From Aptenodytes patagonicus (taxonomy: Eukaryota; Chordata; Aves; Sphenisciformes; Spheniscidae), in NCBI RefSeq assembly GCF_965638725.1, contig NC_134970.1, positions 1,431,001 through 1,495,000 of the forward strand: a stretch of DNA of 64,000 bases, given 5' to 3'. Position 1 is the stretch's first letter; every line of letters begins with the position of its first letter. Below are positions 25,001 through 36,979 of the stretch, in pieces. A program made the position numbers and the translations under genes. Under the pieces are notes generated by a model. The model was not told where the DNA came from. It saw nothing but the letters and a program-made list of their open reading frames with translations, and searched no databases.

Positions 25001-25317
25001 TTTCCAGATCTGATTTTCCACTGACAATTTGCTTTTGACAGTGGTTGAAATCATCTTTGGAACAAAACCTGGATTTTAAGGGCAGCGAACTTTGTCTTTC
25101 AGCAAAGCTGTATGCGTACCGGAGGGAGAGTTTTCTTCAGGTTTTCCCATCTGTGAGAAATACTGACAGCATTTTTTTAACATCACGGTACCCCCATATC
25201 CAAGGGGGCAGGTAAAATGATGCCCAAACGGGAAGTTTCAGAAGGAAACCAAAAGGACGCTGCTCCTGTCCAGCCCTTCCCAGCTCACAGAGCACTGTCA
25301 GGACCAGATTGACTCTC

Positions 25318-25400
25318 TTCTTTCCATGGATGGGGAAACTGAGGCATAGAGCAGTGACATGACACTGGTCACCAACGCCAGGCTCCAGACTCTCATTCTG
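25318..25400 (+). mobile_element. MIR-like SINE fragment
   Basis: 'gatggggaaactgaggcata' followed by 'gagcagtgacatgacactgg' and 'caggctccagactctcattc' parallels the MIR core and downstream part. It is better preserved in the core than the copy near 8030. Confidence 0.55.
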
Positions 25401-28400
25401 GCTCATTATTCACCAGACCACAATCACTCCCTGTTAAACCAGATGCGACTCTGCTTCACATTCACATCCTCTCTCTGCTTTGCTTTCGCTTCCTTTCAAG
25501 GCAGGGAAGAGCCAGGACAGCACTCGCCACTCACCACCTCTTGTTCTATGAGCTGCTGCTTTTTTTTTCCCTTTAAAGTAAACATTAAATTTTAAAGTCG
25601 CAGAAAAAACCCTCCTCCACACCTCCTGGCACAAGAGCAGAAGCTGCCAGAAAGTAAGGAAAGAGGAACGAGAGCGTGGTATGTCGATGCCTCAGAGCGA
25701 TGAGGCCTGGCTGTGGCCAGGGCACACCGGCACCATGCGGGCACAGGCTCTGGGGGGGCGGCCGGGAGCCCCGAGCCCCGGCGAGGGCTGCCTGCAAGGA
25801 GGCTGCCTTTTTCTCACTGCAAGTGTTTTACAGCTCTGCCAGAACAAAGGCGGCTGTTGCTGTTGTTGACTCACACGATAAGATCATTGTTGTGGGATTT
25901 TTTTTTTTCCCTGCATCTGTGTGTCACTTAGAAATAAATTTTTTTCTAGAAAATCTCTTCTCTCCACCCGCAATGTGCAAAGGGAATCTGTGCTCAGAGC
26001 TGCAGCTGAGATTGCAGATAGACCGTTCCCTTCCTGATCCTTATCTCACCAGGATGTAGGAGGATCCTTGGGGAATAGCTGGAAGCCTTTCGCTGGAGCC
26101 ATCCAAGAAACAGCGAGCTGACTACAGCCTTTAAATGGCAAATCCATCAAGTGCTCGGGGACCAGGATCCGAAATGCTGTTTAACCCCATCAAACTACGA
26201 CATAGCTGGACTCTGCCGCATGGGAGCTGCCCTGGCAGCCTGACCTGCCCCGGGCGCAGGCTCCTCATCGAGCCGCCTTCTCTGCAGAGCTCCGCGGGCA
26301 CTGCCGCATCAGCTAAATAACATGATCTAAAAATACACCTTCGAATCCTAATCTAAACCAAAGCTTTAAATTGCTGGCTCACAAACTTATTCCAGCTGCA
26401 GCCCACTCGCAGGCAGGTAGTTTTATATGGCAGCAAACCCACAGCTGAGTTTCTCTTGGGCTGTGAGCGCTCCAGGGGCAGCCCCAGCTCCAAGAGCCCA
26501 GCCTGCAGCCTGGGCAGGCAGAAGCAGAGGACGGGAGAGCCGGCTGGGTGCCACGCAGCAGGACTGGGAGTAAAAGGTGGTGGGAAACAAAGAGGGGTCT
26601 GGTCCTTTCCTCCACCTCGGGCTGGGTCACACCAGCACTTCTGGATGCCGCTCTAAGCTACAGCCAGGAGCTCTCAACAGCAACGCAGCCACGGGGACGG
26701 ACAGAGCCACCCTGGGTGACCGGAGAGGGCTGTGGATCAGTGGGTGCTGAAGTTCCCCGTGATGGTCATGAACCCAGGGGCTGACGAAGACCGTATCATC
26801 TACCTCAGCATCATCCTCCCACTTGTCCAGAGCAGACTGCTGAGATGTCCGACAGACTCTCTGCCTTTGCTCGATGGCTGATGCCCGCCTGATGCCATGG
26901 AGGAATGGAAAAATGAATCCTGGACCCCTGTGCAGCCGAGCCTGATCCTTCTTACTCAGTCCCTCCTACTGCCAGCTTTATCAGCCTGCACAAGGCGGCC
27001 TGCTTCAAATCATAACTGTTTTTATGAAAAAATATTACTGTATGTGGCAGCAAAAACGTCCAAATACTCTAACCACACCGACACAACTAGCAGAAGGATC
27101 ATATATTATGGCAGCGTATATTTATATGTATACACATGCACACACGCAGAGTATAGCCATCAGCAGCAATAAGCAGAGGATTGTTAGCACCGATGTACGG
27201 AGCTCTGCTGCCTGAGCTCAGCCATATGTTTCCCTAAGCCTCTCGGCGGGAGCACAACACATGCTTATACGAGAGCGATTTGGTAGAGAAGTAAAGGAGG
27301 GAGCCCTTCGGTCAGGATCTGGGGTTGGATGCCTGTAAATAAATAGTGAGACGGGGACGGCAGAGCTGGTTTCCACGCCAAAACACTCCCTGATCCCACG
27401 CTTCAGCCCCACTTAGCTCCTCTGTGCAGGGAGTGTTTAAGCACTTTGCAAGCCGTAAAAACCTCCAGTCCAGTGTTTCCTGATGCTGGGGCTGAAGGAG
27501 GGCGGTGGGAGAAGAGCTGAGTGCCCACGGAAGGAGGATGCGGGGCCGCAAGGAGGGATGCAGCACCCACAGCACCCCAGGGTATCCCTGGGCTGGGGGT
27601 GAAGCCGTGCTGGTGCCGGGCAGGGACAGCGGAAAGGCACAGGCTCGTCCTCCTTTGGTGACAGAGGAGTCGCAGCAGCCCGGCAACCTGGTTCTTTCAT
27701 ATTTAGGACAGGAAACAGATGCTGCCTGGCGGAGGAAGCATCTGAAGAAAATAAGTGCACCTTGTGCCTTCCCCAGCAGGAACCCGGTGGGAACAGGGGG
27801 TGCTGGGCGGAAACGCCCCGATTCAGCCCCAGTGAGGGCAGGTGCAGCTCAGCTGGGTTTGATGGTGTTGCCCTCGGCTGCATCAGCGGGGATGGGGGCC
27901 CAAAGGGCTGTTTTCCTTCGGGTCTTTTATTTATCCTTAGAAGCACCGGGAGCTGGGGCAACAAAAGCACAGATTAGTCATGTACCTGTTGGGAAGGTGA
28001 TGGTCCCCTCCTCTCGCAGTAACGGCTGCAGCAGCCCCTTGTGCGATCTGGCCTGAGGGTCATGAAATGAGCCAATGAAACATTTCTCACCCGACCTACA
28101 GCCCGAGAAACGTGGGCTCAGTGTACTGCGCAGTCTGGGTACGAAGCGAGACCCCTTGCCTCTGCTCAGCAGCAGGTTTTCAGTCCCAGGTCACACGCTT
28201 ACGCAGGCACACGGACATGGGTTTACTGAAGACAGGTGTTTTTCTGAACACATCTCCAGTCCACCGCTGATAAAAAGGACAGACAAAAAGAAGCCAAACA
28301 GCCTGTGCCCTGGTAGGACCAGCAGCGTTGTGGGCATCTTTCAGGCAGCGACGGTGTTCCCATGGGAAAGCACCTGCCTTCTAAGAAAAAGCTATGGGGT

Positions 28401-29511
28401 GATCTAATGCTATTAAAGTTTATGGGCTGGTGCAAACAAAACCTTGCACAAAGGCTGCTCGTTTTCCTTCCGTTCCAAAGCACCTTTCCACAAGCGGGTG
28501 CTGCTGCCCCATTGAGCCGGGGCAGAGAATTTTCAGACCGTGAAGCACCCCCCTGCCAGCAGCTGGCCCCTGAGCCCCCCGCCCAGGCCTGGGTCCTCCA
28601 TTTTGCTGTGCTGCTTTTTGCGCAACTAGGAATCTGGCAGCCAGGGTCCGGCTTCTTGTTACATCCTATAGTACCTCAGCATTTATAGAGAGGTTTGTTC
28701 TGTGGCAGCATGCCAGAGCATTTCTTTGTAGCTCCAGCAATTTGAGAAACAGTGTCCTTAAATAGAGCTGAAAAGACAAAGCAAATACTCTGAAAGGAAG
28801 AGCCGCTAGCCAGGGCAAACGTAGTGCCAAAGGTTAATGTCAGCTCTCCTGTCAACCCGCTAGAGTCAACCGCGCTGGCGGGCTGCGTCTAAGAGCCTTG
28901 CGCTGTGTTTCATGGTCAGTCGGGGCTTCTGCAGCGGTGGCTCCTGCCCCAGCCCACCCAGCAGCTGCAGAAATATTTGGGCCAGCCCAAGAGAGAGGGC
29001 CGGGGCTTGGGAAATGGGTGCCCCGGGAGGGTGATGAAGAGCCCGCATCTTGCCAGGGCACCAGCTGGGACCCGGACCCGCGGGGAACCGCTGCCACCTC
29101 CCGGCAGCTGCCGGCTGGCACCCGGGCTCTGCCGGCCCCCACCGCCTGCCAGCAGAGCACGGCGATGCTTGTTACGAACAGAGCAAAACACCCGCAAGCA
29201 CGAGCAACGCTACCCTCTCCCCCGCACTCCCCCGTCGAGCTACCGCTCTGTTCCAAACCCGTCACACCTTTTGCCTCGGAAATGCAATGGAATTTCTTTG
29301 TTTTGGGGGCTAGCTAGGAACCTGAACTCGGCATCGCGTTGCCCAGAGCTTAAGTAGCTGAACACAGAGATATACACGCAGTTGTTGCTCCAGAATACAT
29401 GCTCTGAGAAATACGTCTCAGTGTCTGTGCCATTTTCACCCCACTCTTGTTGCTCGCACGGTGTTTCGGTTGTTGTATCCAGCCCGGACGGACTGACGAG
29501 CGGGGCACAGC

Positions 29512-31073
29512 TCAGATGGTGCTCACTCCCAGCTCCGCTGTGTGCTCAGCTCTAGAAATAATTGACTCCGACTTCTGGAGCAGGATGTAAGTCCTCAGAA
29601 TGAAAGTGTATGTTTCTTTGAACTTCTGTATTTTGAAGGCATAGATGACAGGGTTCATGGCTGAGTTGGCATGAGACAGCAGGATGCCCAGGTACATCAG
29701 AGGCTGCGGGATGGCGCAGGAGGGGCAGAAGTATGAAATGCAGTTCAGGATGCCCAAAGGGAGCCAAGACACTGCAAACAATAAGAGGATGAGGGCAAGA
29801 TATTTGGCCATTTTGTATTCCTTCCCACAAACTCTTCCTCCTTCTTGAGGACTTGCTGAGCTCGGGCTTAGTTTTATCCACATGCTGTAGAAAATCTCGG
29901 TGTAGAGGGCACACATGATGAGCAAGGGAAGGACGATCCAGGCAAAGAAGCTGAAATACACCACATAATCCATTCTCATCACAGCCAAATAGCGACACTC
30001 GATGTAGCTGGAGCTGCCTGTGTGCTGGTTCCACCCCAGCATGGGGACCAGCCCCACCAGCACGGACACAAGCCAGCAGAGTCCCAGAATCACACAAATC
30101 CTTTTCTTCGTGACAGCTGCCCTGTACCTGGGTGGGCAGGAAGCATCAGCCATGTTAGATGCAATTCTTCAGAAAAAAGAACTACAATATTCAGGAACTT
30201 GGGCTTTTAAGCACTTATTTCAGGTTGGCCTTATTCGAGGTAAGCACAGTTCTGTGCAGTTGGTCCTTAGCAGCTTCTGATATTTAAAATGTATTTTGAA
30301 ACTACAGGGGAACCCCCAAACGGTCACCGATCCCTTTTAAATGAGAACCCACAGATGCAGGGTCAAACCCTTTCCTCAGAAATACTGGTTTATTTTGATT
30401 CGCATCAGTAGAGCAGTATGGTTTCTCCCAGGGGAAAACCTAAAGACCACCACCTTATCCAGACTTCAAGCATATATGCATTTATGAGCAACCCTTCCCT
30501 GACTCTCTGTAGCTTAAGATCTTCAGGCATTCCTGAATTTCCAGGAGTGCCCACACTGCTGGTGCTCCATTGCCTACACTTTGGGAACCTCTGCCTTTGT
30601 GTGAGTTTCTCTCAGAGAACCAACAATACCCAGGAGGCCCTATGATGCTGCAAATACGGGAGAAGGAAAATGTAAGGGAGGAGAGAAATGGGGAAAAGAT
30701 GATGAGATGGGACCTTAGCCCAGACTCACCTGGTCGGCAGTTTCACTCGCAGGTACCTGTCGACTGCGATGGCCAGGAGAGACAGGATCGAGGCATGAGA
30801 AAAGACCATCATCAGGCAGCACATGAACAGGCAGGAATAGAAATGGATGATGACTCCCAGGCTCACCAAGACAGCCAGCGGTATGACAAGGATCCCCATC
30901 GCAATGTCAGTGAGTGCCAGGGAAACGATGTAAAAGAAGGTGGTCTTCTGAAGAGCTGGGTTCAGCTTCACTGCCCAGATCACCAAGGCATTGCCCACCA
31001 CTGCAAATATCCCAATAACAGACTCCATCATGATATAGCTCACATCCAGGCTGCCTACTGACATTTTGGACAT
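29512..31073 (-). CDS. Adenosine A3-type receptor paralogue (ADORA3-like)
   Basis: Class A GPCR predicted to bind adenosine at the plasma membrane. Two coding exons: 31073-30730 and 30127-29512, joined TR|Y after the [11 protein letters not shown] motif, the intron position used by all adenosine receptors. The product is 319 residues; human A3 has 318. Visible marks: TM2 Asp in [11 protein letters not shown] at the end of TM3, FAVSWLPL in TM6, His in TM7 (LSHANS) and NPVIY. Oddities: no N-glycosylation sequon in the N-terminus or second extracellular loop; ECL2 reads ECRY where A3 has CQF, so the stacking Phe is Tyr; the [10 protein letters not shown] motif of loop 3 has become [10 protein letters not shown]; the tail lacks a Cys for palmitoylation. 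The first exon is roughly 70% identical to its neighbour by eye count. Start uncertain: Met at 31064 has the better context, and the open frame extends to 31133. It lies head to head with ADORA3 and looks intact. Confidence 0.9.
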
Positions 31074-33532
31074 CTGAGGCTGTTTAAATCCAAAATTAAG
31101 AAATGCTGCACTGAATTCTTTTTTTTCCTCCAACAGCCAGGTCAGAAGCCAGATCTTCTCTGCTCTGCCTTAATTTAAGTCCCTCATTCAGAATTTTGCA
31201 CACTTTCTGATCTGCATACGCAATTCACTCTTTAAAGACGAGCAGAGCAAATTGTCCATGAAGATCCATTTATCAGATCTCCTATAACAAATCCCGTAAC
31301 ATCTTTCTCTCTGTCTCCTTGAGATTTCAATACATTTAGGTATGCTTTTGTAGGAGAGTCAACGTTATGTAGCGGCAGCATCACACTGTGAACAAACCAC
31401 AGGGGCTACCTATTGGATGTGGTAGTTTTGCTAGCCTATTTTAGCCCCAAATGCACGCTCTCCTCCCCAGCTGGGTGCTCTGTACTACCTAGCAGGGTGA
31501 ATTAGCCAATGCACAGCTACACAGCACTGCAGCTAGATTGCTGTCTCTGAGCTTCTTTAAAGCCTGCTCAGTCTATACTACATGCAGCGTAGGTGCAGCA
31601 TCAGAGGAAACAGGGCCAAGGGACCTTGAGTGATCTAGTCTGTTCCCCTGCCACAAAGAAGGGGTGGGGAGGGCAAATGTGAAGACACTCAGCTGGATTT
31701 TGGGTGAGCAAAAGGCAAATGGAGGGAGAAACATTTTCTTTGACTCTGTTAGACAAACCTCTCCCCTACGGCCCCACGCAGTACCAAGTTCTTGTTCCCA
31801 GGAGCTGCGTTTACAGCAGGCACAGGGCAGCAGAGGAGGGTGGGCCCAATTAAAGCTTTGCAGTAGCTGTCTCTACGAGAGGCATCTGGCTGCAGCCACA
31901 AAAGTAGATGACAGAAAAAGGAAGCTGGCAGCTGAGGTCAAGAGAGGAGATGCACAGCGAGTGCAGGAAGTGGGGACCGCTCTTAACTCAAGCATGGCTG
32001 GCAGCCAGGAGGACACAGACAGTTGCCATGTCTGCCCAAAGCTGCAAAGTGCCGGCTACCCGCTCCTTCCCAGAGAAGTAACTCATTCAGCTCATGAAAG
32101 CCTAGCATACGTCCCAGCTGTGATCTTCACATGCCTCTCCTGGGATTTATCTCCTGCACCCACAGATATCCTGTGTCAGGTTTGATTAGAAAACCAGCAC
32201 AGCCAAGTTCAGTTGCAGACCGGGACTGTCTATAGACAGCTCACCATTTTCTCAGCAGTAATTCTGCCAAAACGCCCTCCAGTCAGGGAGCAAGAAGCAC
32301 TTACATCGATTTCAAGGAAGCGGAATTTGTCCAACTCTTTTGACAGCAGAGAATAAAGAAGTCTCATTTATTTCTGGCTCTGTCTCCTCCCAGGGCTGAT
32401 TTCACTCCCCTATCCTCAGTTTTGCCAGAAAGTTGGATGGAAGAGATGGAGGACTCGCTGTCCGGGAAACCGAATGCTACCCATGTTTGCTTAAGGCTTC
32501 GTTACACTAATATGGCACCATCCACCTAGTCATTCACTTGCTATTTGCTCATTCCTGGAGAGCGTGCATTTCTGTTTGCCCAAGAGCCAGGTTACCCTGC
32601 GACTCACAGGCTGACATGAGCTCACACGTTTGCATCTCTTCTCAGTTTCATCCGAAATGGGAGCAGCTCTTTCACTGCAGACCCACGTCAAGGAGCAAGG
32701 CACCACGCAGTGCCGGGCTCACCCACAACAAGCAGATCACAGCTTTCACACCCTCTCCCTGCTACTTCCCATCACTTCCCACACCTTTCCTCAATTTCTC
32801 CGTCTTCCATAAACAAAGCGTAGGAAAGCATGCCACTCTCTGAACATGACTTGGGTGGTCGTCATACTGATTTCTGGCAGAAATGAGGGCTCTCACTGAA
32901 AACGTCACCTGCATTACGAGTGTTCTTGTCAGACTGAGAAAGGTCCAAGTAAAGAGCGTTTTTCGGCCACCTCAGGGCCTTAACTGAAATAGTATACCCT
33001 GAATTAAATCAAGTATTGGAATTCAATGAAACACTCTTCTAACATCCTCTGAATTGCCTCATTTCCTACAGTGACTGCAGAGTGATTATCTAGATTGATA
33101 AGTGGCAGCTTTGCACAGTCAACTCTGGTTACAGTTCTCCCGCTTCTAAAACCGTAGCTTGGAAGAGGAAGCAGTTAAAGCATTTGTTTATAGGTTGCTG
33201 GTAAGCAGGCTTGTGGAAACTTTTCCATTTTTTTTCCTTAAAAATAGCTTTCCAAAGTACTTTACTGATACCAGGCTGCTGTGAGCTTCAGGAGATGTGT
33301 CCAGAGGGGGAAACGTTTCCTGGATGCTAAGGTATTTGCAGCTCTTTGGAAAGGCAACAGCTGATTTGCTGCCCAAGTGCTGAGGATGTAAAATACTGGA
33401 AGAGGTTTGCATGCCGGAGAGTCACTGGAACAACTGAGCACAAGACACTGAGGACAAATCCCACACAGTCATCGATGTCCATGCTCCCTTCTGCAGCTCA
33501 AGCCAGGGTGGGAGCATCTCCAGCAACTCACC
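31074..33532. promoter_or_regulatory. Divergent intergenic region between the two A3-type receptor genes
   Basis: About 2.46 kb separates the two start codons, so the 5' ends and promoters of both receptor genes must lie here or in upstream non-coding exons. It is not a CpG island, which suits tissue-restricted genes. It contains one short antisense CR1 fragment. No clear TATA box position or non-coding exon could be fixed. Confidence 0.45.
31614..31665 (-). mobile_element. CR1 LINE fragment, antisense
   Basis: 'aagggaccttgagtgatcta' followed by 'gtctgttcccctgcc' matches the well-known antisense CR1 phrase (aagggaccttgagagatcat, then a C-rich ccccctgcc). Only about 50 bases are recognisable. 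Confidence 0.6.
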
Positions 33533-35466
33533 ATGCCAAACGACAGCCTGGTGCTGAGCAGCCTGGATGGGATTTACATTGGTATCGAGTGCTTGGTTGC
33601 TTTGTTTGCCTCTTTGGGTAACATCCTGGTCATCTGGGCGGTGAAGCTGAACTCGACATTTCATAACACGACTCTGTACTTCATCGTTTCCCTGGCGCTG
33701 GCTGATATCGCGGTGGGGATCCTTGTCATGCCCCTGGCCATCGTGGTGAGTCTGGGCATCAGCATCCACTTCTACACCTGCCTATTTATGTGCTGCCTGA
33801 TGGTGGTTTTCACTAACGCGTCCATCCTCTCCCTCCTGGCCATCGCCATCGACAGGTACCTGCGAGTGAAGCTGCCAACCAGGTGAGCACTGAACCACCA
33901 TGGGCCCCTCCACTCGCCCCACTCCTGCCAGCTTTTCTGTGCCCAGCCTCTGCCCCACGGGTGCCACCTCCTCTCTCCTCCTTAACTCAGCCCTTTTCTA
34001 ACAAATATTTACTCTAAATGCATGCGTGCGCATGGAGAAAATACCTGTGTCTAAAAGCCCACCTGAGACGAGCTTTCTAGAGCAGGAACTGCTCCCTGCG
34101 GTTAATAATGCAGCGCAGACAGACCCCGGGGGTGTTGGTGTGAGGCCGATAGCTCAGTGTTATTGCTGACCAGAATTTGGCCACAGGATGAGTATGTGGT
34201 CAAACAGCTGAATTCTTCAGATGTTTTGTTAATCGCACAGGGTGCTGAGAGTACTATAGATTTCTTTGGGTTTCTGAGGCTAGTCTTTTAAATAAAATTC
34301 CTTTTAGTGTTTGCTGAAAATACAAAAGAAGTAACAGACTTCTTAAGTTAGCCCTTAATAAGTAATTCACTTTTTATATTTGAATGGAAAAGTACGTAAG
34401 CTAGAAATGCAAAGCATAACCTCGAGTATGAAAGAATTCATATTTTTAATGGGGAAAGGACCTATAAAATTGAAGAATGAAAGAACAGTTTGGTCCTACA
34501 AATGGCATAAGCCAAATGTAAAGAGTAAGGTACACCCAAGGAAGCTGAGAAATAAGAGGACTGCTAACAGTAGAAAAGCAATATCTAGGCAAGAGGAGAA
34601 CTAAGATCATAATGAAACAAGAAGCGAAATAGCTGAAAACATCCAATTATAGAAGTTAAGCATATGGGTGCTGCAAAGTAACTGTTACAAGTGAAGAGTT
34701 AGGGTTTGTCTCAAAATAAAATTCGGTTTCCCCCAAAAAAAAAGTTAATCCTCCATTTTGTGACAATGAACCTGTAGTATTTGAACATGCGAGTTCTTGA
34801 AACCATCCTTAACTATTTTCAACACTTCTGTTTAACACCACCTGGGTTTTCTTCCCCAACAGGTATAAGAGAATCACTACAGGGAGAAGAGTTTGGTGGG
34901 CGCTGGGTTTGTGCTGGTCTGTGTCCCTGCTGGCGGGATTAGTCCCCATGTTTGGATGGAACAAGACAGAACCAAGAAACTCTGACTTTCTCAGGTGTCA
35001 ATTTACCTCTGTGATGAGGATGGATTACATGGTATATTTTGGCTTCTTCACATGGACCCTCGTCCCTCTGCTCATCATGTGTGCTCTGTATGTTGAAATC
35101 TTCTACATCATCCGGACAAAGCTAAATCAAGGTTCAACCAATGTGAGAGGAGCAGGAGCTTTTTATGGACAGGAGTTCAAAACAGCCAAGTCTCTAGCAC
35201 TTGTTCTCTTCCTGTTTGCAATATCCTGGTTGCCTCTGTGCATTATAAACTGCATTGCCTATTTTTACCCTGCATGTCAGATCCCCCAGTATTTGATGTA
35301 CTTGGGAATCCTGTTATCCCATGCCAATTCTGCCATGAACCCCATTGTCTATGCTTGCAAGATAAAGAAGTTCAAAAACATGTACCTTTTAATTTTAAGG
35401 ACCTATATCCTGTGCAAAAAGCCAGACCCAGTTCTTACAAAGCAAACAACAGACCAACAATCATAA
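33533..35466 (+). CDS. ADORA3: Adenosine A3 receptor
   Basis: Gi-type GPCR for extracellular adenosine in the plasma membrane. Two coding exons, 33533-33882 and 34863-35466, joined across a canonical AG|GTGAGC ... CAACAG|G intron, give 317 residues, almost exactly the human A3 length. The start MPNDS aligns with human MPNNS and carries an N-glycosylation sequon; ECL2 has another (NKT). Seen in order: TM2 [12 protein letters not shown]3 Cys in [19 protein letters not shown]2 CQF with the ligand-stacking Phe, loop-3 [13 protein letters not shown]6 [10 protein letters not shown]7 [13 protein letters not shown], and a Cys in the tail (YILCKK). TM3 has TNAS where human has THAS. The match to human A3 is close throughout, so this is the orthodox copy. 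It is divergent to the A3-like gene on the left and convergent with the C1orf162 homologue on the right. Confidence 0.97.
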
Positions 35467-36977
35467 ATAAAGAACGAACGTTGACCTGCCAGTAGATACC
35501 AGAGCATTGATAAACCACTTTGCTTTGTTAAGAAACTCATGGGAAAATATGTGTTCTGTTTCATCTACGCCTGCTCTTGCACGAACTGTTTTATGATAAG
35601 GGCAAGCTCCTCTTACTCAATCTGATGCACATTTGACATTAAGCCCAAAAGGATCATTCATGATCTTCTGCATTATTGTACCCCAGGGAATTCTGCTTGG
35701 TGATTGCTGTACCAAGCCCAGATCTTCTAGGCAAGCATCTTCATTTAACAGGACCTTGCAGTTTTTATTTATTGGCTTGGGCACTCTTTGGTAGACCAGC
35801 GACCCAAAGCACTGGTAACAAGGCAGGCTTTTTGCTCCTAGTTCCCCAGCTTGGATCCATGACCAACTGGTAAAAACAACAGTGCTTGTTCATTTCTAGT
35901 TTTAAGTCAAGACTGAGTAATTTTCTGTTATGATTTTGATTTCTCTTTTTGCCCAGTTATAGGCCCTTTGCTTACACACAGCCAGACTTGCCCTGACTTT
36001 TTTTTTGTCCAGTAGGACCTGTCCAATAAACCTATAGCATCTCCTGCGACACCTCCACCTGCAGCTGACCTGCATTGTGAAATTACCCTCACCCGCTGCT
36101 GATGGTCCCGCTGCTGACCACCTCAGCTGAAAGGCCAGAAGCTGCACAGCCTTTGGTGACCCTCCTCTTCTTTGGGGGAGATCCTGTCAGCGGGAGACTT
36201 TCATCGCTTTTTAATCAAGACAATTCTCGCCCCAGAAGCCTGCAAAATTGACCTCAGACATAGAGCACCAGGCAAGAGCCGAACTGCCGAACACACTGAA
36301 GCTATTCATTAATGAGATATGCTGGGGACAGGGGAGCACGCCAGGAAGAGATGACTGTCAGAAAATAAACTGATGATATCTTTAAGTTCTTCCCTCCTCC
36401 CCCAGCTACCTGACCAAGGATAGAATTGACTATCCCAAAACCATCAAGGATGCGTTTTCCTAATTTGTTACTAAAAATCATCCATATTTGGGATTCTTCC
36501 TGCACAGCATATTCCCATGCTTAATTCTGCTTACAATCACAAACTGTTTTCCTAACACCTGATTTAAATGTAATTTGCTGCAAGTCTCCTCTGCAAACCT
36601 GAAGAACAGTTGCTCTTTTTGTAGCCACCTGTTACAGATCTGAAGACTACTCTAAAGGTGTATGTAAATATGTGTCTATATATGTCTTCGTATTAAATTG
36701 TTTCAAAATACAGAAGAGATACCCAAGAGAAATTTTTTCCAGTGGGTTTTGGTTTGGTTTTTTTGTTTGTTTTTTTTTTTTTACATAAGGATTGGTTGGG
36801 TCCACTGAAAAATAGGATAAATGTGTTCTTTGTTGTTGGCAATACAGCAGCTCGCAATCCAGGCATCACAGTCCTCACTGACTGTTCTTACACCTTTTAT
36901 CTTCTCTGTCAATTTAGACTAAATTTGAGTCTGGTCAACTTGTGCTGCGGTGTTGTCACATTTTCATGAATAATAAA
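35466..36977 (+). terminator. ADORA3: ADORA3 3' UTR and candidate polyadenylation signals
   Basis: AATAAA occurs at 35466 (overlapping the stop codon), 36025, 36364 and 36972. The later ones are more plausible 3' ends because the first would leave almost no 3' UTR. Which is used cannot be told from sequence alone. Confidence 0.35.
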
Positions 36978-36979
36978 TA

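Larger units (their letters stand above)
18607..29500. other. Gene-free stretch upstream of RAP1A and downstream of the A3-like receptor
   Basis: No supported exon. I looked for the CD300-like immunoglobulin exon of TMIGD3, which in human overlaps ADORA3, through its WYWCG signature and did not see it on either strand. The longest open frame is a plus-strand 238-codon frame at 22075-22791 with no family features. Two MIR-like fragments and a poly-C tract are listed separately. A minus-strand AATAAA near 27927 could serve the A3-like receptor but is far away and uncertain. Confidence 0.4.

Noticed and set aside
26335-26360. 'ttcgaatcc' resembling a tRNA B box
   Set aside because: No A box, no cloverleaf stems around it.
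18607-33500. Possible TMIGD3 immunoglobulin exon, expected near ADORA3 in mammals
   Set aside because: The WYWCG signature of the domain was sought by eye on both strands and not found.
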